This document shows, in pieces, positions 45,001 to 55,624 of a DNA stretch of 64,000 nt. Below the pieces are notes generated by a model, which saw only the letters and a list, made by a program, of their open reading frames with translations, was not told the origin of the DNA and searched no databases. The DNA comes from Asterias rubens (taxonomy: Eukaryota; Echinodermata; Asteroidea; Forcipulatida; Asteriidae): the NCBI RefSeq assembly GCF_902459465.1, contig NC_047083.1, positions 8,733,526 to 8,797,525 of the forward strand. The letters are read 5' to 3'. Position 1 is the first letter of the stretch, and each line of letters begins with the position of its first letter. The translations under genes and the position numbers were made by a program.

Positions 45001-48000
45001 CAATTTGTGACTGGTATCCTGCTGAATTCTGCTAAGCAGAAAATTGTTAAGCAATAGTTTCTGCTTAAAAGCAGCTCTATGAAATCAGACCCTGGTCCTG
45101 TCCTATTTGATAACGGTTTTGGGAGAGTTTATAGTGTGGGGGAAAAAAAAAACTTTTCTTTGTATACTTTTAGGGGGGGGGGGGTGTATTGAAAATGTGT
45201 ACGGTTTATACACTTGTAAAAAATGTTGATAACTGTGAACGACCCCTAAATCAAATAGTTTCAACTCTGACTTTCCAGCAATAATTCAAACTCAAACTCT
45301 GCTAAAATTGGTATGTCTAATCCTATGCTTAGCATGATTTAGTTTGCTGTTAATTACGGAATCAGACTCAGATAAAGACAAAACCAGAAAACAGAATATT
45401 CAAAACTGACCTCAGCTTGGGCTAGTTCATTATCGTGATGAGGGAATCGTAGATCAACACCCCCAGTGTGGATGTCCATGGATTCTCCAAGTATACTGCT
45501 CGCCATTACGGAACATTCTATATGCCAACCTGGACGACCCTGTACCAACAAGAATTTAAACAAGGTAACAGTAAGTAGGATTTGAAACTTTGCATGGTGG
45601 AAATACGATATAGAAAGGTTTGCGGTAACACCATGTAATGACTATCTCTAATGAGTTGGGGTGGTTCTGAAAAGAACCGTTGGTTTCAGCTCGACGTTTC
45701 AATAAGTATGCTCTGATCGTCTTCTGTTCGATAAGTATGCTCTGATCGTCTTCTGGAGAATTCTCCAGAAGACAATCAGAGCATACTTATACTTATGGGA
45801 CACTGGGTTTGTGACAGTTGGAGAAATACCTACATGCATGAGGGACAGGGGATTTGGGGACCACTCAGCTGCAACATCATTGACTGAGGACACCACTCAA
45901 AATAGAAGAGTGAGTTTATAATAGGTCTCTGCTCTATCCACCGTCAGGAGGCCTTGATTTTAAAGGTCCTATGAAAAAGGAATGCCAAACCGTTTTTTTC
46001 TTTCAGTCTCTTCACCCCTCACCTGACCCCACGGTGAATCCCAAGCTGGCTCTCCGGGCTTTGACGCCTTCCACAACGCAAAGTCGTTATCGGACCTCTT
46101 CTCGCTCAGCCGATCTTTTGATATGCAGAGGTCCCCCTCTCCTTCCTGGAGGGCTGCCTGGTCCCCGAAGGCCTCGGGTACCAGCTTGGCGTAGTGGTGA
46201 TTGGGGTCGCTGTCGAACTTGGAGGTCGTGAAGTACACGGAACTGTTTGATTCATATCTAGAAATCCAACAACAGTTTTCGTTATACTCCATTAAAGCCA
46301 TTATACACTTTCGGTAAACAGTATTGTCCAATTCCCACAGTTCGTGTATCACAACTTATATATAAAATAACAAACCTGTGAAAATTTAGGCTCAATCGGT
46401 CATCGGAGTCAGGAGAAAATAACGGGAAAACCCACTCTTGTTTCCGCACGTTTCGCCGTGTCATGACATGTGTTTAAAATAAATCCGTAATTCTCGCTAT
46501 CGAGAATTGATATTGTTTTAATGTTTTCTCAAAAAGTTAAGCATTTCATGGAACAATATTTCAAGAGAAGTCTTTCACCATTACCTTCTGTAAACCTTGT
46601 AAACTATTTGTAAATCTGTGAACTTTTTTTTGTTTTCTGTACCGAAAGTGTATAATGGATTTAAAGGGTTTTGATACCTTTTGCAGATCAAGTGTATGGC
46701 CATGACATGAATCCTTACTCACTGTGAATGAAGATGTATGTAATATAATTTACCTGTATAATATAATTTATCTTCATTAGTCGTCAAAAAAGTGAAAAGC
46801 ACAGAGCAACATTTTCAGGAAAGTCGCATAAATACGTGGTACATGCTCAAATGATTATTTTTGTCACATTGTTTTACTTGTTTCTCAAACACTACAGCAC
46901 TTCAGCAAGTAATATTTTAGGGAAGCTGGAAGTTCTGTGGCGCAATCTACAGCCAATCATACCAAAAAACACTGGGGCAAACTAATTCTCTTGAAGACAA
47001 GTGTACTGGGTTCTTTTACATAAACTTTGAGACACACAGGACCTATGGCTTTACGGCAATAATGTTAATTGTCTTTCTTAAAGCACACAAGTTTCAAGAC
47101 CGGGACTTGAACCCACACTCTGCTGATCAGAAACAATAGGCCAGATTGGATATGACGTCACCATTCAAATATCTGACCTACACGATGGCGTCTGTGCGCG
47201 TGCGTGTGTGTGTGCGTGCATGTGCCGTAGAAATCAAACCGGGAATGTTGCGTGCTGCGTGCTTTGATGATGTACGCGTTTGGACGCGCATACGGTTTGC
47301 CCTACAAGATGGCGACTTTTCATAGCAAAAATGGGTTATTCAATACGGTCTATAGAGTTCGAATCCGGTGCACTTGACTGCTCGGCCTCGACACACCATA
47401 GAAACTCAGAATCGTATTAAAACTCACCCAAAACCGTTTTCGATAATCTTTTGGGTGAAGGTGATAACTTCAGGTACGTATTCACTCACTCTGGTGAGAA
47501 CGTCAGCTGGCAAGACCTGTGGAAACAAACAAAAAACAAGAATGGTGTGTTGACGAAAACAAATGCCCCACTGTGATTAATCTCATTATTGAGTTATCAC
47601 ATAGACAGCATATCTTTCTTTTTAACCTCAATGATTTTGACATTTGACTTCGAGGGTTTAAAAACAATAGGCTTCTGGGTGATCCCAAGACCAATCCACA
47701 CATCAAAGTTGGAGTCCTTAATCAAGACACTTAACCTTGATTGCTTCGTTAAGTTGGGGAGGTAGTGCTTTCTGCTCCACCAGTAGTGCTTTCTGCCTGA
47801 TACTTCACGGAGGCAACGGAGGCGATTGCCTCCGTTGCCCCTTGCCATTGCCTTGGTGCCCTTGAAATGCTCCAGTAGAAATTTACAATTTCCTCATAGG
47901 GTGCCCTTTGTCAAAGAGTAAATGCCTTGGTGCCCTTGCCCTTACAAAAACGAAGCATACAGGCCTGAGCCAGGCTTCTGATTGATGATACCCAAGTCTA

Positions 48001-48908
48001 CATCCGTATGGACTGTAAAGGGGGCTTCCCCTCATTGAACCCAAGTCTCGACACTCATGGGGTGACAGGTCTTTTTCTTCAGCCGCGCAACGCATCTGGA
48101 ACTCTCTACCACTTAATCTTCGATCTTGTCTTTGTACCGCAAAGTTCAAGTCTCTTCTCAAAACTTATCTTATGTCACAGGTTTTCAATGACTAATTTTG
48201 TTGTGTCTGTTTTTTCTTTGTGTTGTGTTTTGTTTTTGTTTTGTTTTTGGTTTTACTGCGCCTTGAACACCCAGCAGGGTGGACACATGCGCATTACAAG
48301 TCTTATCATTATTATTATTATTATTAACCCTGTTTTAGCCCCAGGAGTAGGTGGCAACAGCCCCCTGGAAAAAAGGTTGATTGTAGCCCACACCCTGCAG
48401 TGGCCTTCAGGTGTGTCTGGCGAGTTTCATTAAAACAAAATTTATTTTGCCATAAATACCTTGACATTTGAGGGATCCCAGGACCCAATCCACATATTTG
48501 GAGGTAATATGCCAAGTCTTTCTTGACTTATTACCTGGACAAGTTCTTTTGTTTGAGCTTTAATTACCGGCAGGGCAAAATAAATCTTTCTTTATTGGTA
48601 TCCATGGTATTGCCCCTGTTTATCTTCAAAGCTTAGTTCAGGAGTACAAAACAACCAGGAATCTGCGATCTTCAAATAAATCCCTTCTGACCCCCTCAGT
48701 TATCAAAACCAAGTCGTACGGTTCCCGCTCTTTCCAATATGCAGCAGTTCAGTTATGGAACAGTCTTCCAGAGGTTGTTAAACAGGCTGAGACATCAGAA
48801 CAATTCAAAACCCGGTTGAAAACATATCTGTTTACTTTGTACAATAATTGTTGATTTCCTTTTACAGCGCATAGGGACCTCACGGTGATATGCGCTATAT
48901 AAGAATGG

Positions 48909-48942
<34 letters not shown>

Positions 48943-51900
48943 TCTTACATTCAAAGCCTCCATGTCTTCATGGTACTCTCTCTCCCAGTGCTGCGTGAGT
49001 TTAAAGAAGATCGACTTGTCCTTGACCTCTGACCCATGTTGAGCATCCAGCCAATCACAGAGAGGGTCTCTTGCTGCATCCAGTAGTGCCTACAGTGAAG
49101 GAATCAAACAGGGGATGCCATTGGACGGCAAACACAATTTTTTTTCTGTAGTGACCCAGAAAACAGTAAAGTCAGTAATTAATTGGCACTGATGATGTAT
49201 TTTAATGAAATCATGGCGTGCTTCCACTTGCGCAAACATATCGCAACCATTCGCGCCAATATTTTTTATCCTTGGAACGATTTGGTGCGAACTTTGTGAT
49301 GTCAATATGGCAGCGCTTTGTAATGAGGATTGCGACACCAACATTTTTGTGGGTAACGTTTCTTTTGCTGTATTGTAGGTAGGTATTTTGAAGTTCTCTT
49401 TTTTTACATCTGACTGCGCTATCAACCAACAAACACACACTATAAGTATTTTCTTAACAAGAAACAACACCTACATAAACACAAATAGAATGCACCCCTG
49501 GTTTAATATAACTGAACGGACCTTGCTGAATTGCTCTTTCTCACTCTCTCCTTGTGGACTCTTGAGGGCGCTTTGTAGCGTATCAATCGCTTTGGTTGTT
49601 GCATCGGATATGCCAGCATACATCTGTTGTTTATCAGGATTTGTTTCCTTAGCTTTCTTAGAATCAAACAACTGTCAAAAAGAAGAGGAAGAACAATTTT
49701 TTGTATAAATAAGTCTTAGAAATTATATAAATATTGTAGCAATATGGTGGAAAATGGAGGAGTAAGGAGTGGTAAGATGGTAGAGAAAGATGGTGGAGTA
49801 GAGAGGAGTAAGATGGTGGAGAATAGAGGAGAAAGATTGTGCAGTATGGTGGGATGAAAATTGTGGAATTAAGAGTAATAAGATGGTGGAATGTGGAGGA
49901 GTAAGGTGTGGTAAGATGGTAGAGAAAGATGGTGGAGTAGAGAGGAGTAAGATGGTGGAGAATAGAGGAGAAAGATTGTGCAGTATGGTGGAATGAAGAT
50001 TGAAAAGTTTACAGTAGTAAGATGGTTGAATATGGAGGAGTAAGGAGTGGTAAGATGGTAGAGCAAGATGGTGGAGTATGGTGGGATGAAGATAGTAGAG
50101 TTTAGAGTAGTAAGATGGTCGAATATTGAGGAGGGAGGAGTGGCATGATGGTAGAGCAAGATGGTGGAGTAGAGAGGAGTAAGATGGTGGAGAATAGAGG
50201 AGAAAGATTGTGCAGTATGGTGGGATGAAGATTGTAGAGTTAAGAGTAATAAGATGGTGGAATATGGAGGAGTAAGGTGTGGTAAGATGGTAGAGAAAGA
50301 TGGTGGAGTAGAGAGGAGTAAGATGGTGGAGAATAGAGGAGAAAGATTGTGCAGTATGGTGGGATGAAGATTGTAGAGTTAAGAGTAATAAGATGGTGGA
50401 ATATGGAGGAGTAAGGTGTGGTAAGATGGTAGAGACAGATGGTGGAGTAGAGAGGAGTAAGATGGTGGGGATTAGAGGAGAAAGATTGTGCAGTATGGTG
50501 GGATGAAGATTGTAGAGTTAAGAGTAGTAAGATGGTTGAATATGGAGGAGTAAGAAGTGGTATGATGGTAGAGCAAGATGGTGGAGTAGAGAGGAGTAAG
50601 ATGGTGGAGAATAGAGGAGAAAGATTGTGCAGTATGGTGGGATGAAGATTGTAGAGTTAAGAGTAATAAGATGGTCGAATATTGAGGAGGGAGGAGTGGC
50701 ATGATGGTAGAGCAAGATGGTGGAGTAGAGAGGAGTAAGATGGTGGAGAATAGAGGAGAAAGATTGTGCAGTATGGTGGGATGAAGATTGTAGAGTTAAG
50801 AGTAATAAGATGGTGGAATGTGGAGGAGTAAGGTGTGGTAAGATGGTAGAGAAAGATGGTGGAGTAGAGAGGAGTAAGATGGTGGAGAATAGAGGAGAAA
50901 GATTGTGCAGTATGGTGGGATGAAGATTGTAGAGTTAAGAGTAATAAGATGGTCGAATATGGAGGAGTAAGGAGTGGTAAGATGGTAGAGAAAGATGGTG
51001 GAGTAAAGAGAAGTAAGATGGTGGAATATGTGGGATGAAGTTTAGAGTAGTAAGATGGTAGAATACGGAGGAGTAAGAAGTGGCAAGAGTAGAGAAAGAT
51101 GGTGGAGTAGCCAAACTTCAAAATTAAGTTTTTACCTTCATTGCCTCTTGGACGTCACTCAATCGCCTCTCAATGCTCAATGCCTCACCGAGGTATCGTT
51201 CAAATAAAAAGTTAGTTCGCCCTCGCTTGATGATCTTGTCATCGATATCTGTGATGTTCATAACATAGAGGATGTCGTAGTCAAAGTAATACGTCAAGAC
51301 GCGACGTAAGATGTCAAAGGATATGTAGGATCTGAAATACACAAATTTAGAACAAGTTTTATTTTATTACAAATTTTGCTCCACAAAGATTATGCAGAAG
51401 AAAAATGCAGGTTACGTAATTGAAGTTTAAATGTTTTTCATTGTAAAAAGAAGTTTTATGCATTATCTTATTTTCAATGATGAAACTAATTTGTGTACGT
51501 ACAGACACGCAGTTTGCGTGTATCTGCCCAATAAGCTAGTTTATTTGGGAGCACGGTTCTGGGGTGGATTTCACAAAGAGTTAGGACTAGTCTTATCTCG
51601 TGTTAGGACCAGTTACTCGTCCTAACTTGGGACTAACCATGCAATTTGTATATCTCCTAGGACTAGTCCTAACTCTTTGTGAAATCGACCCCAGGTCTGC
51701 CCAGGATTTCTTAAGTGGTGGAAAAATGTTTCTCTATTGTGAGGTGCATCAGTTACACAGTAGATCATAATAGACTCAAAAATCAAAGAAGTGCTCAAAT
51801 TTATGGCTTTGGATGCCATTTTTACTGGTAAATACCCAACTTTTCCTTTTGAAAGGAAATTGCAAGTGTAATTTAAAGATTTAAAAAATGTGTGGTGGTC

Positions 51901-54421
51901 GGAAACAGAGAAAATTCTTTCAGTGGTGGTTGGGGAACCCGAGTGCCTGGCAAGTTTTCTGGCACCGACCACTGTGGGAAGAACCCAGGTCAAAGGCAGT
52001 GGACACTATTGGTAATTGTCAAAGACTAGTCTTCACAGTTTGTGTATCTAACCATATGCATAAAATAACAAACCTGTGAAAATTTGAGCTCAATCAGTCA
52101 GCGAAGTTGCGAGATAATAATGAAAGAAAAAACACCCTTGTCACAGGAATTTGTGTGATTTCTGATGCTTGATTTCGAGACCTCAAATTCTAAACTTGAG
52201 GTCTCGAAATCAAATTCGCAGAAAATTACTTCTTTCTCGAAAACTACATCACTTCAGAGGGAGCCGTTTCTCACAATGTTTTATTTTAGTAACTTCTCCC
52301 CATTACTTGTAATCAAGAAAGGTATTATGATGATAACTATTTTGAGTAATTACCAATAGTGTCCACTGCCTTTAATGTATTTCATACCTAGCATGTCCCA
52401 TGTGTGAAGCATCATACACCGTCGGTCCGCAGCTATACCAAGAGACTTTTTTCCCATCCTGTGGCACAAATGGTTCCTTCCGCCTTGTCAAACTGTTGTA
52501 CAGATGCAGCTTTGGTTGGCCTGTTCCACTGGGACTCTCCCAGGGGGGTTGTGTCCTCTTTTTAGCTGAGGGGGAAGGATTCATCCATTAATATAAAAAA
52601 AATAGCTAGTGCCCTCTAGAGCGCAGTTGTAGAGCACTGTTAATTTCATTGTAGCCATTGAAGTCATTGGGCCTGTAAGACCAATGCCCGTTTCAATCCT
52701 TGCTCCTTGCAAATATAGGGTTAGGGTTAGGGGTTGGGTTGGGGTAGGGGTAAGGGTAGGGGTAGGGGTAGGGTTAGGGTTAGGGTTAGGGTTAGGATTG
52801 ACATTTGTGGGTGAGGGAAGGTTGGGTTATGGTGATGGTAAAAATGGGGCAAATCTGGTGACTAGTTGTCGAAATTATACGTGTTGGACCAGATTGTCAT
52901 TTGCCGCTCAAAAGAATCTCGTAACTCTCCGGCCTGGCGGCCGTCGGGAGGAGGGTTACATTGTTGCAACTAATTTAGTGTATTCACTGGTCCGTAAGGT
53001 TTTAGTCACAATCCATATTCATTCATTTATTCTGTTTAGTTTTTGTTGTAGTTGTGATCTGTAGTACGTAATTAGGTTTTAACTTTTTAAAAAAAGATCC
53101 TCAGAAAAAGAAAAAAACCCTTTGAATTCACTAATACTAATTTTTACAAAAAATAAAAAGAGAAAACTAATTTTTTAGTAAATAAAATACTATACTAATT
53201 TGCGAGTGAATAAAAAAGTGGTAACTTTTCAGTTAGAAATATTATTATAGATTGATTTCCAAAATAATGTGTACATAATTATTTGCAACATTGAACTAGT
53301 TGAACTACAAATTACTACAATACAAAACAATTCAAAGTAATTAGGCCAAGTATAAAAAAAAAAATGTTTCGCGTCCCCCCCCCCCCCCCCCCCCCCCCGC
53401 TTCATTTTTACAGGCCGCCTCCTTTTTTATTTTATTTTTTATTTTATTTTTTTATGCACATTATTTATTTTAATTTTTTAAATAGGGTTTTTTTAAATGA
53501 TCTCAGCAAAAACAATCTGAATGTCTTGTCTGAATGCCTCGACTAAATTGTTTCATTTATGTTTTGTGTATTTCAGCAGTAGAGAAAACAATGGATATTT
53601 GACAAAGAATGGCGGCCGTCTTGAAATGAAAAATAAAAAATAAAAAGCCCCTCTTCCTCCTTTTTTTTTTTACTCGGCCTTAAAACAGTCAACAATAGAC
53701 CTTATGCACATGACGTCATTTCAGTACGGCGCCCCCGCATTGAGGTCAAAAGGAGGTTGTTCATTGGCCAATCTATGTGCATTTCAATTGTTTCGTCACC
53801 GTTTGACCTCAAAGATGGCGTCAATGCATAAGGTCTATTACAAATGTACACACTGCACTGTATACTGAAGGCTAGCCAGCCGGATGATGAAATGTAATTA
53901 AATGTCTGCGAGTGTGAATTGTCACTTGTTCCTGTTCTGTCACTGTCTCACCATGGTCTCACTCGTACTCAGTTCAGTTCAGAATCAGAGGAGTCAGAGT
54001 GGAGTGGTATTGTTGGGCGCAATCTGGCCGCCCGCGCAATCTTGAAGCTTGCGTGGAATATCTGGTGCGCAGGCTTAGCCCTACGTGCACAAATAATTTA
54101 ATATAAATAGGGCCATCAAGTTTGCGCGCTCAGCGGAGGCTGAAGTTTGCGCGAGGATTGAACTTTGCGCCACACAACGAACAGAGTCGCATGACCATCC
54201 ACGAACCACGATGACATCGCCCTGACCAGTGCCAGTTCATTGTTAAACTAAAGACCTAATAATATGTCAACTAAAGCAATTGTTAGCTACTACTACCAGT
54301 ATAGACTTATCTACAATATAATGTTAGTTTGGGTTTTATAAACGAATACAAAAACTTAACAAACAATAAAACAGTGAGCTACTCCGATAAGAACTTGCTT
54401 ACCATCTGTGGGCGCCGCCAT
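37456..54421 (-). CDS. CARS1: Cysteinyl-tRNA synthetase, cytosolic
   Basis: Class I synthetase charging tRNA-Cys. Sixteen coding exons: 54421-54403, 52565-52388, 51331-51136, 49671-49522, 49089-48949, 47516-47428, 46257-46023, 45539-45411, 44885-44652, 43467-43367, 42277-42103, 41498-41430, 40392-40311, 39531-39383, 38969-38826, 37602-37456. All phases agree, giving 745 residues, close to the human 748. Motifs: HMGH at 61-64 (HIGH motif) and KMSKS at 403-407. Zinc ligands are C52 in [10 protein letters not shown]345 in WHIEC, and H370 and E374 in HHDNE. After the anticodon-binding region comes a charged Lys/Glu helix ([18 protein letters not shown]). The ending is ESNTASNQ. Start is MAAPTD with a 19-base first coding exon; there is no GST-like N-terminal extension. 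The long introns hold the minisatellite, telomere-like tract and many MITEs. Nearest divergent neighbour is the DUF829 gene. Confidence 0.97.
37738..37999 (-). mobile_element. MITE family 1, one end lost
   Basis: From AGTAATTTTCCACGAATTTG to the TTAA at 37996. The left terminus is missing and a SINE B head fragment (GTCTAGTCGGTAAGACACTG) abuts it. CARS1 intron 15. Confidence 0.7.
38455..38790. repeat. Dispersed repeat resembling the TTAA MITEs
   Basis: Shares the layout of families 1 and 2 (CACAGATTTACATAAAACTT, a TTCTCTCGTGAC block and a GGTTTATTAGTTAATGTACA block) but not their ends. Probably another MITE family. CARS1 intron 15. Confidence 0.45.
39120..39350 (-). mobile_element. MITE family 1, diverged
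   Basis: CTGAAAGCACACAAATTTGT, TTGCAACTTTGATGACCAAT and CTTTGACAATTACCAAAG in family order. The left end is lost. CARS1 intron 14. Confidence 0.65.
40436..40671. mobile_element. MITE with TATTGACCCATTTCACC ends
   Basis: Ends TTATTGACCCATTTCACCTG and GTGAAAGGGGTCAATAG are inverted. A smaller relative with TATTGACCCA / TGGGTCAATG ends is at 59684-59808. CARS1 intron 12. Confidence 0.7.
40672..41387 (-). mobile_element. MITE family 1 interrupted by a LINE 3' end
   Basis: The MITE runs from 40672 to about 41015 (stopping at GAGAAGAATGGTC) and resumes at about 41353 with TACAATTACCGAAGGTGTCC. Between them lies the LINE tail at 41016-41352. CARS1 intron 12. Confidence 0.75.
41016..41352 (+). mobile_element. 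LINE 3' end (CR1/L2 style) with frameshift
   Basis: One frame reads [20 protein letters not shown] and then a shift to [19 protein letters not shown] and [13 protein letters not shown]-stop. These are the conserved tail motifs of CR1/L2-type reverse transcriptases. It ends in GCGCATTATAAATGCCC and (ATT)n. Dead because of the shift and 5' truncation. Confidence 0.75.
42587..42976 (-). mobile_element. Element rich in TATCGCGATA palindromes, copy 2
   Basis: AAGCTTGGGCGATATCACG at one end, AGATATCGCCCAAGCTTAG at the other. The centre is the reverse complement of that at 14785-15148, with an expanded ATATCGTGAT run. CARS1 intron 10. Confidence 0.75.
43516..43866 (-). mobile_element. SINE A2, full length
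   Basis: Best copy. On minus: GTCGTGGCCGAGCGGTTAAG head, GGTTCGAATCCCGGTCGTG B box, TTGAGCAAGACAC-like block, body, then GCGCTATATAAACTC and (ATT)n. CARS1 intron 9. Confidence 0.85.
43960..44216. repeat. Dispersed repeat, MITE family 3
   Basis: Shares CGTTTCTCAAAAACTACAGC, AGCAGGTAATATTTTCAGG and GTGTAAGTTTAATGTAAATC with 46690-46930 and 62750-62945. Ends are not well defined. Confidence 0.6.
44277..44621 (+). mobile_element. MITE family 1, complete
   Basis: TTAA at 44277 and 44618, AGGCACTGGACACTATTGG left and inverse right. It ends only 31 bases from CARS1 exon 9, inside intron 9. Confidence 0.85.
44958..45092. mobile_element. TIR element, ATTTCATAGAGCT family
   Basis: CAAATTTCATAGAGCTACTT and AAGCAGCTCTATGAAATCAG are inverted ends. 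Same family as 3572-4110. CARS1 intron 8. Confidence 0.65.
45600..45800 (-). repeat. Dispersed repeat with a 27-bp hairpin
   Basis: Begins GCGGTAACACCATGT (reverse of the family ending at 15392). It then has a hairpin: AAGTATGCTCTGATCGTCTT and its inverse AAGACAATCAGAGCATACTT around GGAGAATTCTCC. CARS1 intron 7. Confidence 0.6.
46292..46664 (-). mobile_element. MITE family 2, complete
   Basis: TTAAAGCCATTATACACTTT left, GTGTATAATGGATTTAA right. Interior reversed relative to 3717-4081. CARS1 intron 6, 35 bases upstream of exon 7. Confidence 0.8.
46930..47400 (-). mobile_element. SINE A split by a short TIR element
   Basis: SINE A body and B box in reverse (GGACTTGAACCCACACTCTG) run to about 47140. 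The rest of the tRNA-like head resumes at about 47352 (GAGTTCGAATCCGGTGC, CTGCTCGGCCTCGACAC). The intervening block begins TAGGCCAGATTGGATATGAC and ends AATACGGTCTATAG, similar in style to 53692-53842. CARS1 intron 6. Confidence 0.55.
48055..48330 (+). mobile_element. LINE 3' end (CR1/L2 style)
   Basis: Bases 48055-48195 read [19 protein letters not shown], then [16 protein letters not shown]-stop, the standard reverse-transcriptase tail motif. The 3' UTR ends CATGCGCATTACAAG and (ATT)n. 5'-truncated. CARS1 intron 5. Confidence 0.8.
48594..48945 (+). mobile_element. LINE 3' end (CR1/L2 style), longer open frame
   Basis: Bases 48594-48854 give 86 residues: [49 protein letters not shown], stop. 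Ends GCGCTATATAAGAATGG and (ATT)n. Open along its whole retained length, so younger than the others. CARS1 intron 5; the (ATT)n tail ends next to the exon 5 donor. Confidence 0.85.
49738..51113. repeat. 139-bp minisatellite in CARS1 intron 3
   Basis: About nine copies. The anchor GCAGTATGGTGG(G/A)ATGAA falls at 49841, 49980, 50212, 50351, 50490, 50629, 50768 and 50907, mostly exactly 139 apart, with one irregular 232 step. The unit is built from smaller G/A-rich words (TAAGATGGTGGA, GGAGTAGAGAGGAG). One strand has almost no C. Long minus-strand Ser/Tyr/Leu/Thr ORFs through it are artefacts. Confidence 0.95.
51558..51692. mobile_element. MITE with GATTTCACAAAGAGTTAG ends
   Basis: GGATTTCACAAAGAGTTAGG and CCTAACTCTTTGTGAAATCG are inverted and nearly perfect, with GGACTAGTCCT in the stem. 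CARS1 intron 2. Confidence 0.8.
51991..52375 (+). mobile_element. MITE family 1, complete
   Basis: AGGCAGTGGACACTATTGG left and inverse right, TTAA at 52372 (left TTAA mutated). Ends 13 bases before the CARS1 exon 2 donor, in intron 2. Confidence 0.85.
52716..52796 (+). repeat. Interstitial telomere-like repeat
   Basis: About 80 bases of (TTAGGG)n with variants GGGGTA and TTAGGGG. The cleanest run is four TTAGGG units at about 52769-52792. CARS1 intron 1, 150 bases from exon 2. Confidence 0.9.
53376..53398. repeat. Poly(C) run and flanking AT-rich low-complexity DNA
   Basis: More than 20 consecutive C on the plus strand, then T-rich sequence to 53510. A run like this is a likely place for sequencing error. 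Confidence 0.9.
53692..53842. mobile_element. MITE with AATAGACCTTATGCA ends
   Basis: AATAGACCTTATGCACATGA and GTCAATGCATAAGGTCTATT are inverted; TGACGTCA and GGCGCC words lie inside. CARS1 intron 1. Confidence 0.75.
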
Positions 54422-54439
54422 GTTTTTTACGTGGGAGCG

Positions 54440-54662
54440 ATTATTAGTAAGTACGTGTAGTTTATGTCAATAGTGTCAGTTTGCGGATAATGGGTGATAA
54501 GTTTAACACCAACTACACGTACGTATATATTTTTGGTGAATGATGAAATCACGAAATCGTGATCATCATTCACTAAAAACATATACGCACGTGTAGTTGG
54601 TGTTTAACTTATCACCCATTATCCTCAAACTGACACTATTGACATAAACTACACGTTCCGAC
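54440..54662. mobile_element. Large palindrome (about 100-bp arms) just upstream of CARS1
   Basis: The left arm holds ACGTGTAGTTTATGTCAATA, GGGTGATAAGTTTAACACC and AACTACACGTACGTATA. The right arm is their reverse complement, ending TGACATAAACTACACGT. Only a few mismatches, and a short loop around AAATCGTGATC. It begins about 20 bases upstream of the CARS1 start codon, so it lies in the 5' UTR or core promoter. Confidence 0.85.
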
Positions 54663-54685
54663 TTTTCTGTAGTAAGTGTACACAA

Positions 54686-55445
54686 TGGAAGGCACTAAAA
54701 ACTAACCTCTACAGCGGTTCGGAACTTTTCGTGTGCTCTCGGAACATTCCGGCACGGTTCGCGACGATCCCCCCACGCAACAGGTTTGGGGAGGTGTTAC
54801 ATAAGAGTGGACTAACCACTAGGACCTGGTTGTTAATGATTTCCGTTTTCATGTCTAAAAGATGCAAGTACTGCTTCAGACCTCTTTATTCAAGTACATT
54901 TGTAGCAGCAGGTTTGGGGAGTTGTTACATAAGAGTGGACTAACCACTGAGACCTGGTTGTAATTTATATTTTCATGTTTAAAAGATGCAAGCACTGCTT
55001 CAGACCTCTTTATTCAAGTACATTTGTAGCAGCAGGTTTGGGGAGTTGTTACATAAGAGTGGACTAACCACTAGGACCTGGTTGTTAATATTTTCATGTC
55101 TAAAAGATCAGTACTGCTTCAGACCTCTATATTAAAGTACATTTGTAGCAGCAGGTTTGGGGAGTTGTTACATAAGAGTGGACTAACCACTGGGACCTGG
55201 TTGTTTATATTTTCATGTTTAAAAGATGCAAGCACTGCTTCAGACCTCTTTATTCAAGTACATTTGTAGCAGCAGGTGTGGGGAGTTGTTACATAAGAGT
55301 GGACTAACCACTAGGACATGGTTGTTAATATTTTCATGTCTAAAAGATGCAAGCATATGCAAAATGACGTCATAAGGTCATTCTCGCTCGGGTATTCTCC
55401 GATGGGCCGAACCGCTGTGGAGTTTAGTATTTAGTACCTTCCGTT
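54686..55445. mobile_element. TIR element carrying a 119-128 bp minisatellite
   Basis: Ends of about 37 bases are inverted: GGAAGGCACTAAAAACTAAC...CTACAGCGGTTCGG left, CCGAACCGCTGTGGAG...TAGTACCTTCC right. Inside are five tandem units with GCAGGTTTGGGGAGTTGTTA, ATAAGAGTGGACTAACCACT and CTGCTTCAGACCTCT (CAGGTTT-type anchors at 54781, 54909, 55033, 55152 and 55273). Confidence 0.85.
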
Positions 55446-55624
55446 GAGAATGATAAACGCGACCGAGCCAAATTTTGCTACAAAATAATAATGCTTACAA
55501 GAAATAATGTTACCTGCCAAATGGAAACTACCATGTCATCGTAAGCGTACGATCTGTGTATTTTGCTGAGCAGAAAGTCCTGACGTAATATAAATAGCTG
55601 ATGAAAAGTTGGGCCAAAGATTTA

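Noticed and set aside
45971-46231. 86-residue plus-strand ORF
   Set aside because: Antisense shadow of CARS1 exon 7.
49869-51121. Series of Ser/Tyr/Leu-rich minus-strand ORFs
   Set aside because: They run through the 139-bp minisatellite in several frames and lie in a CARS1 intron.
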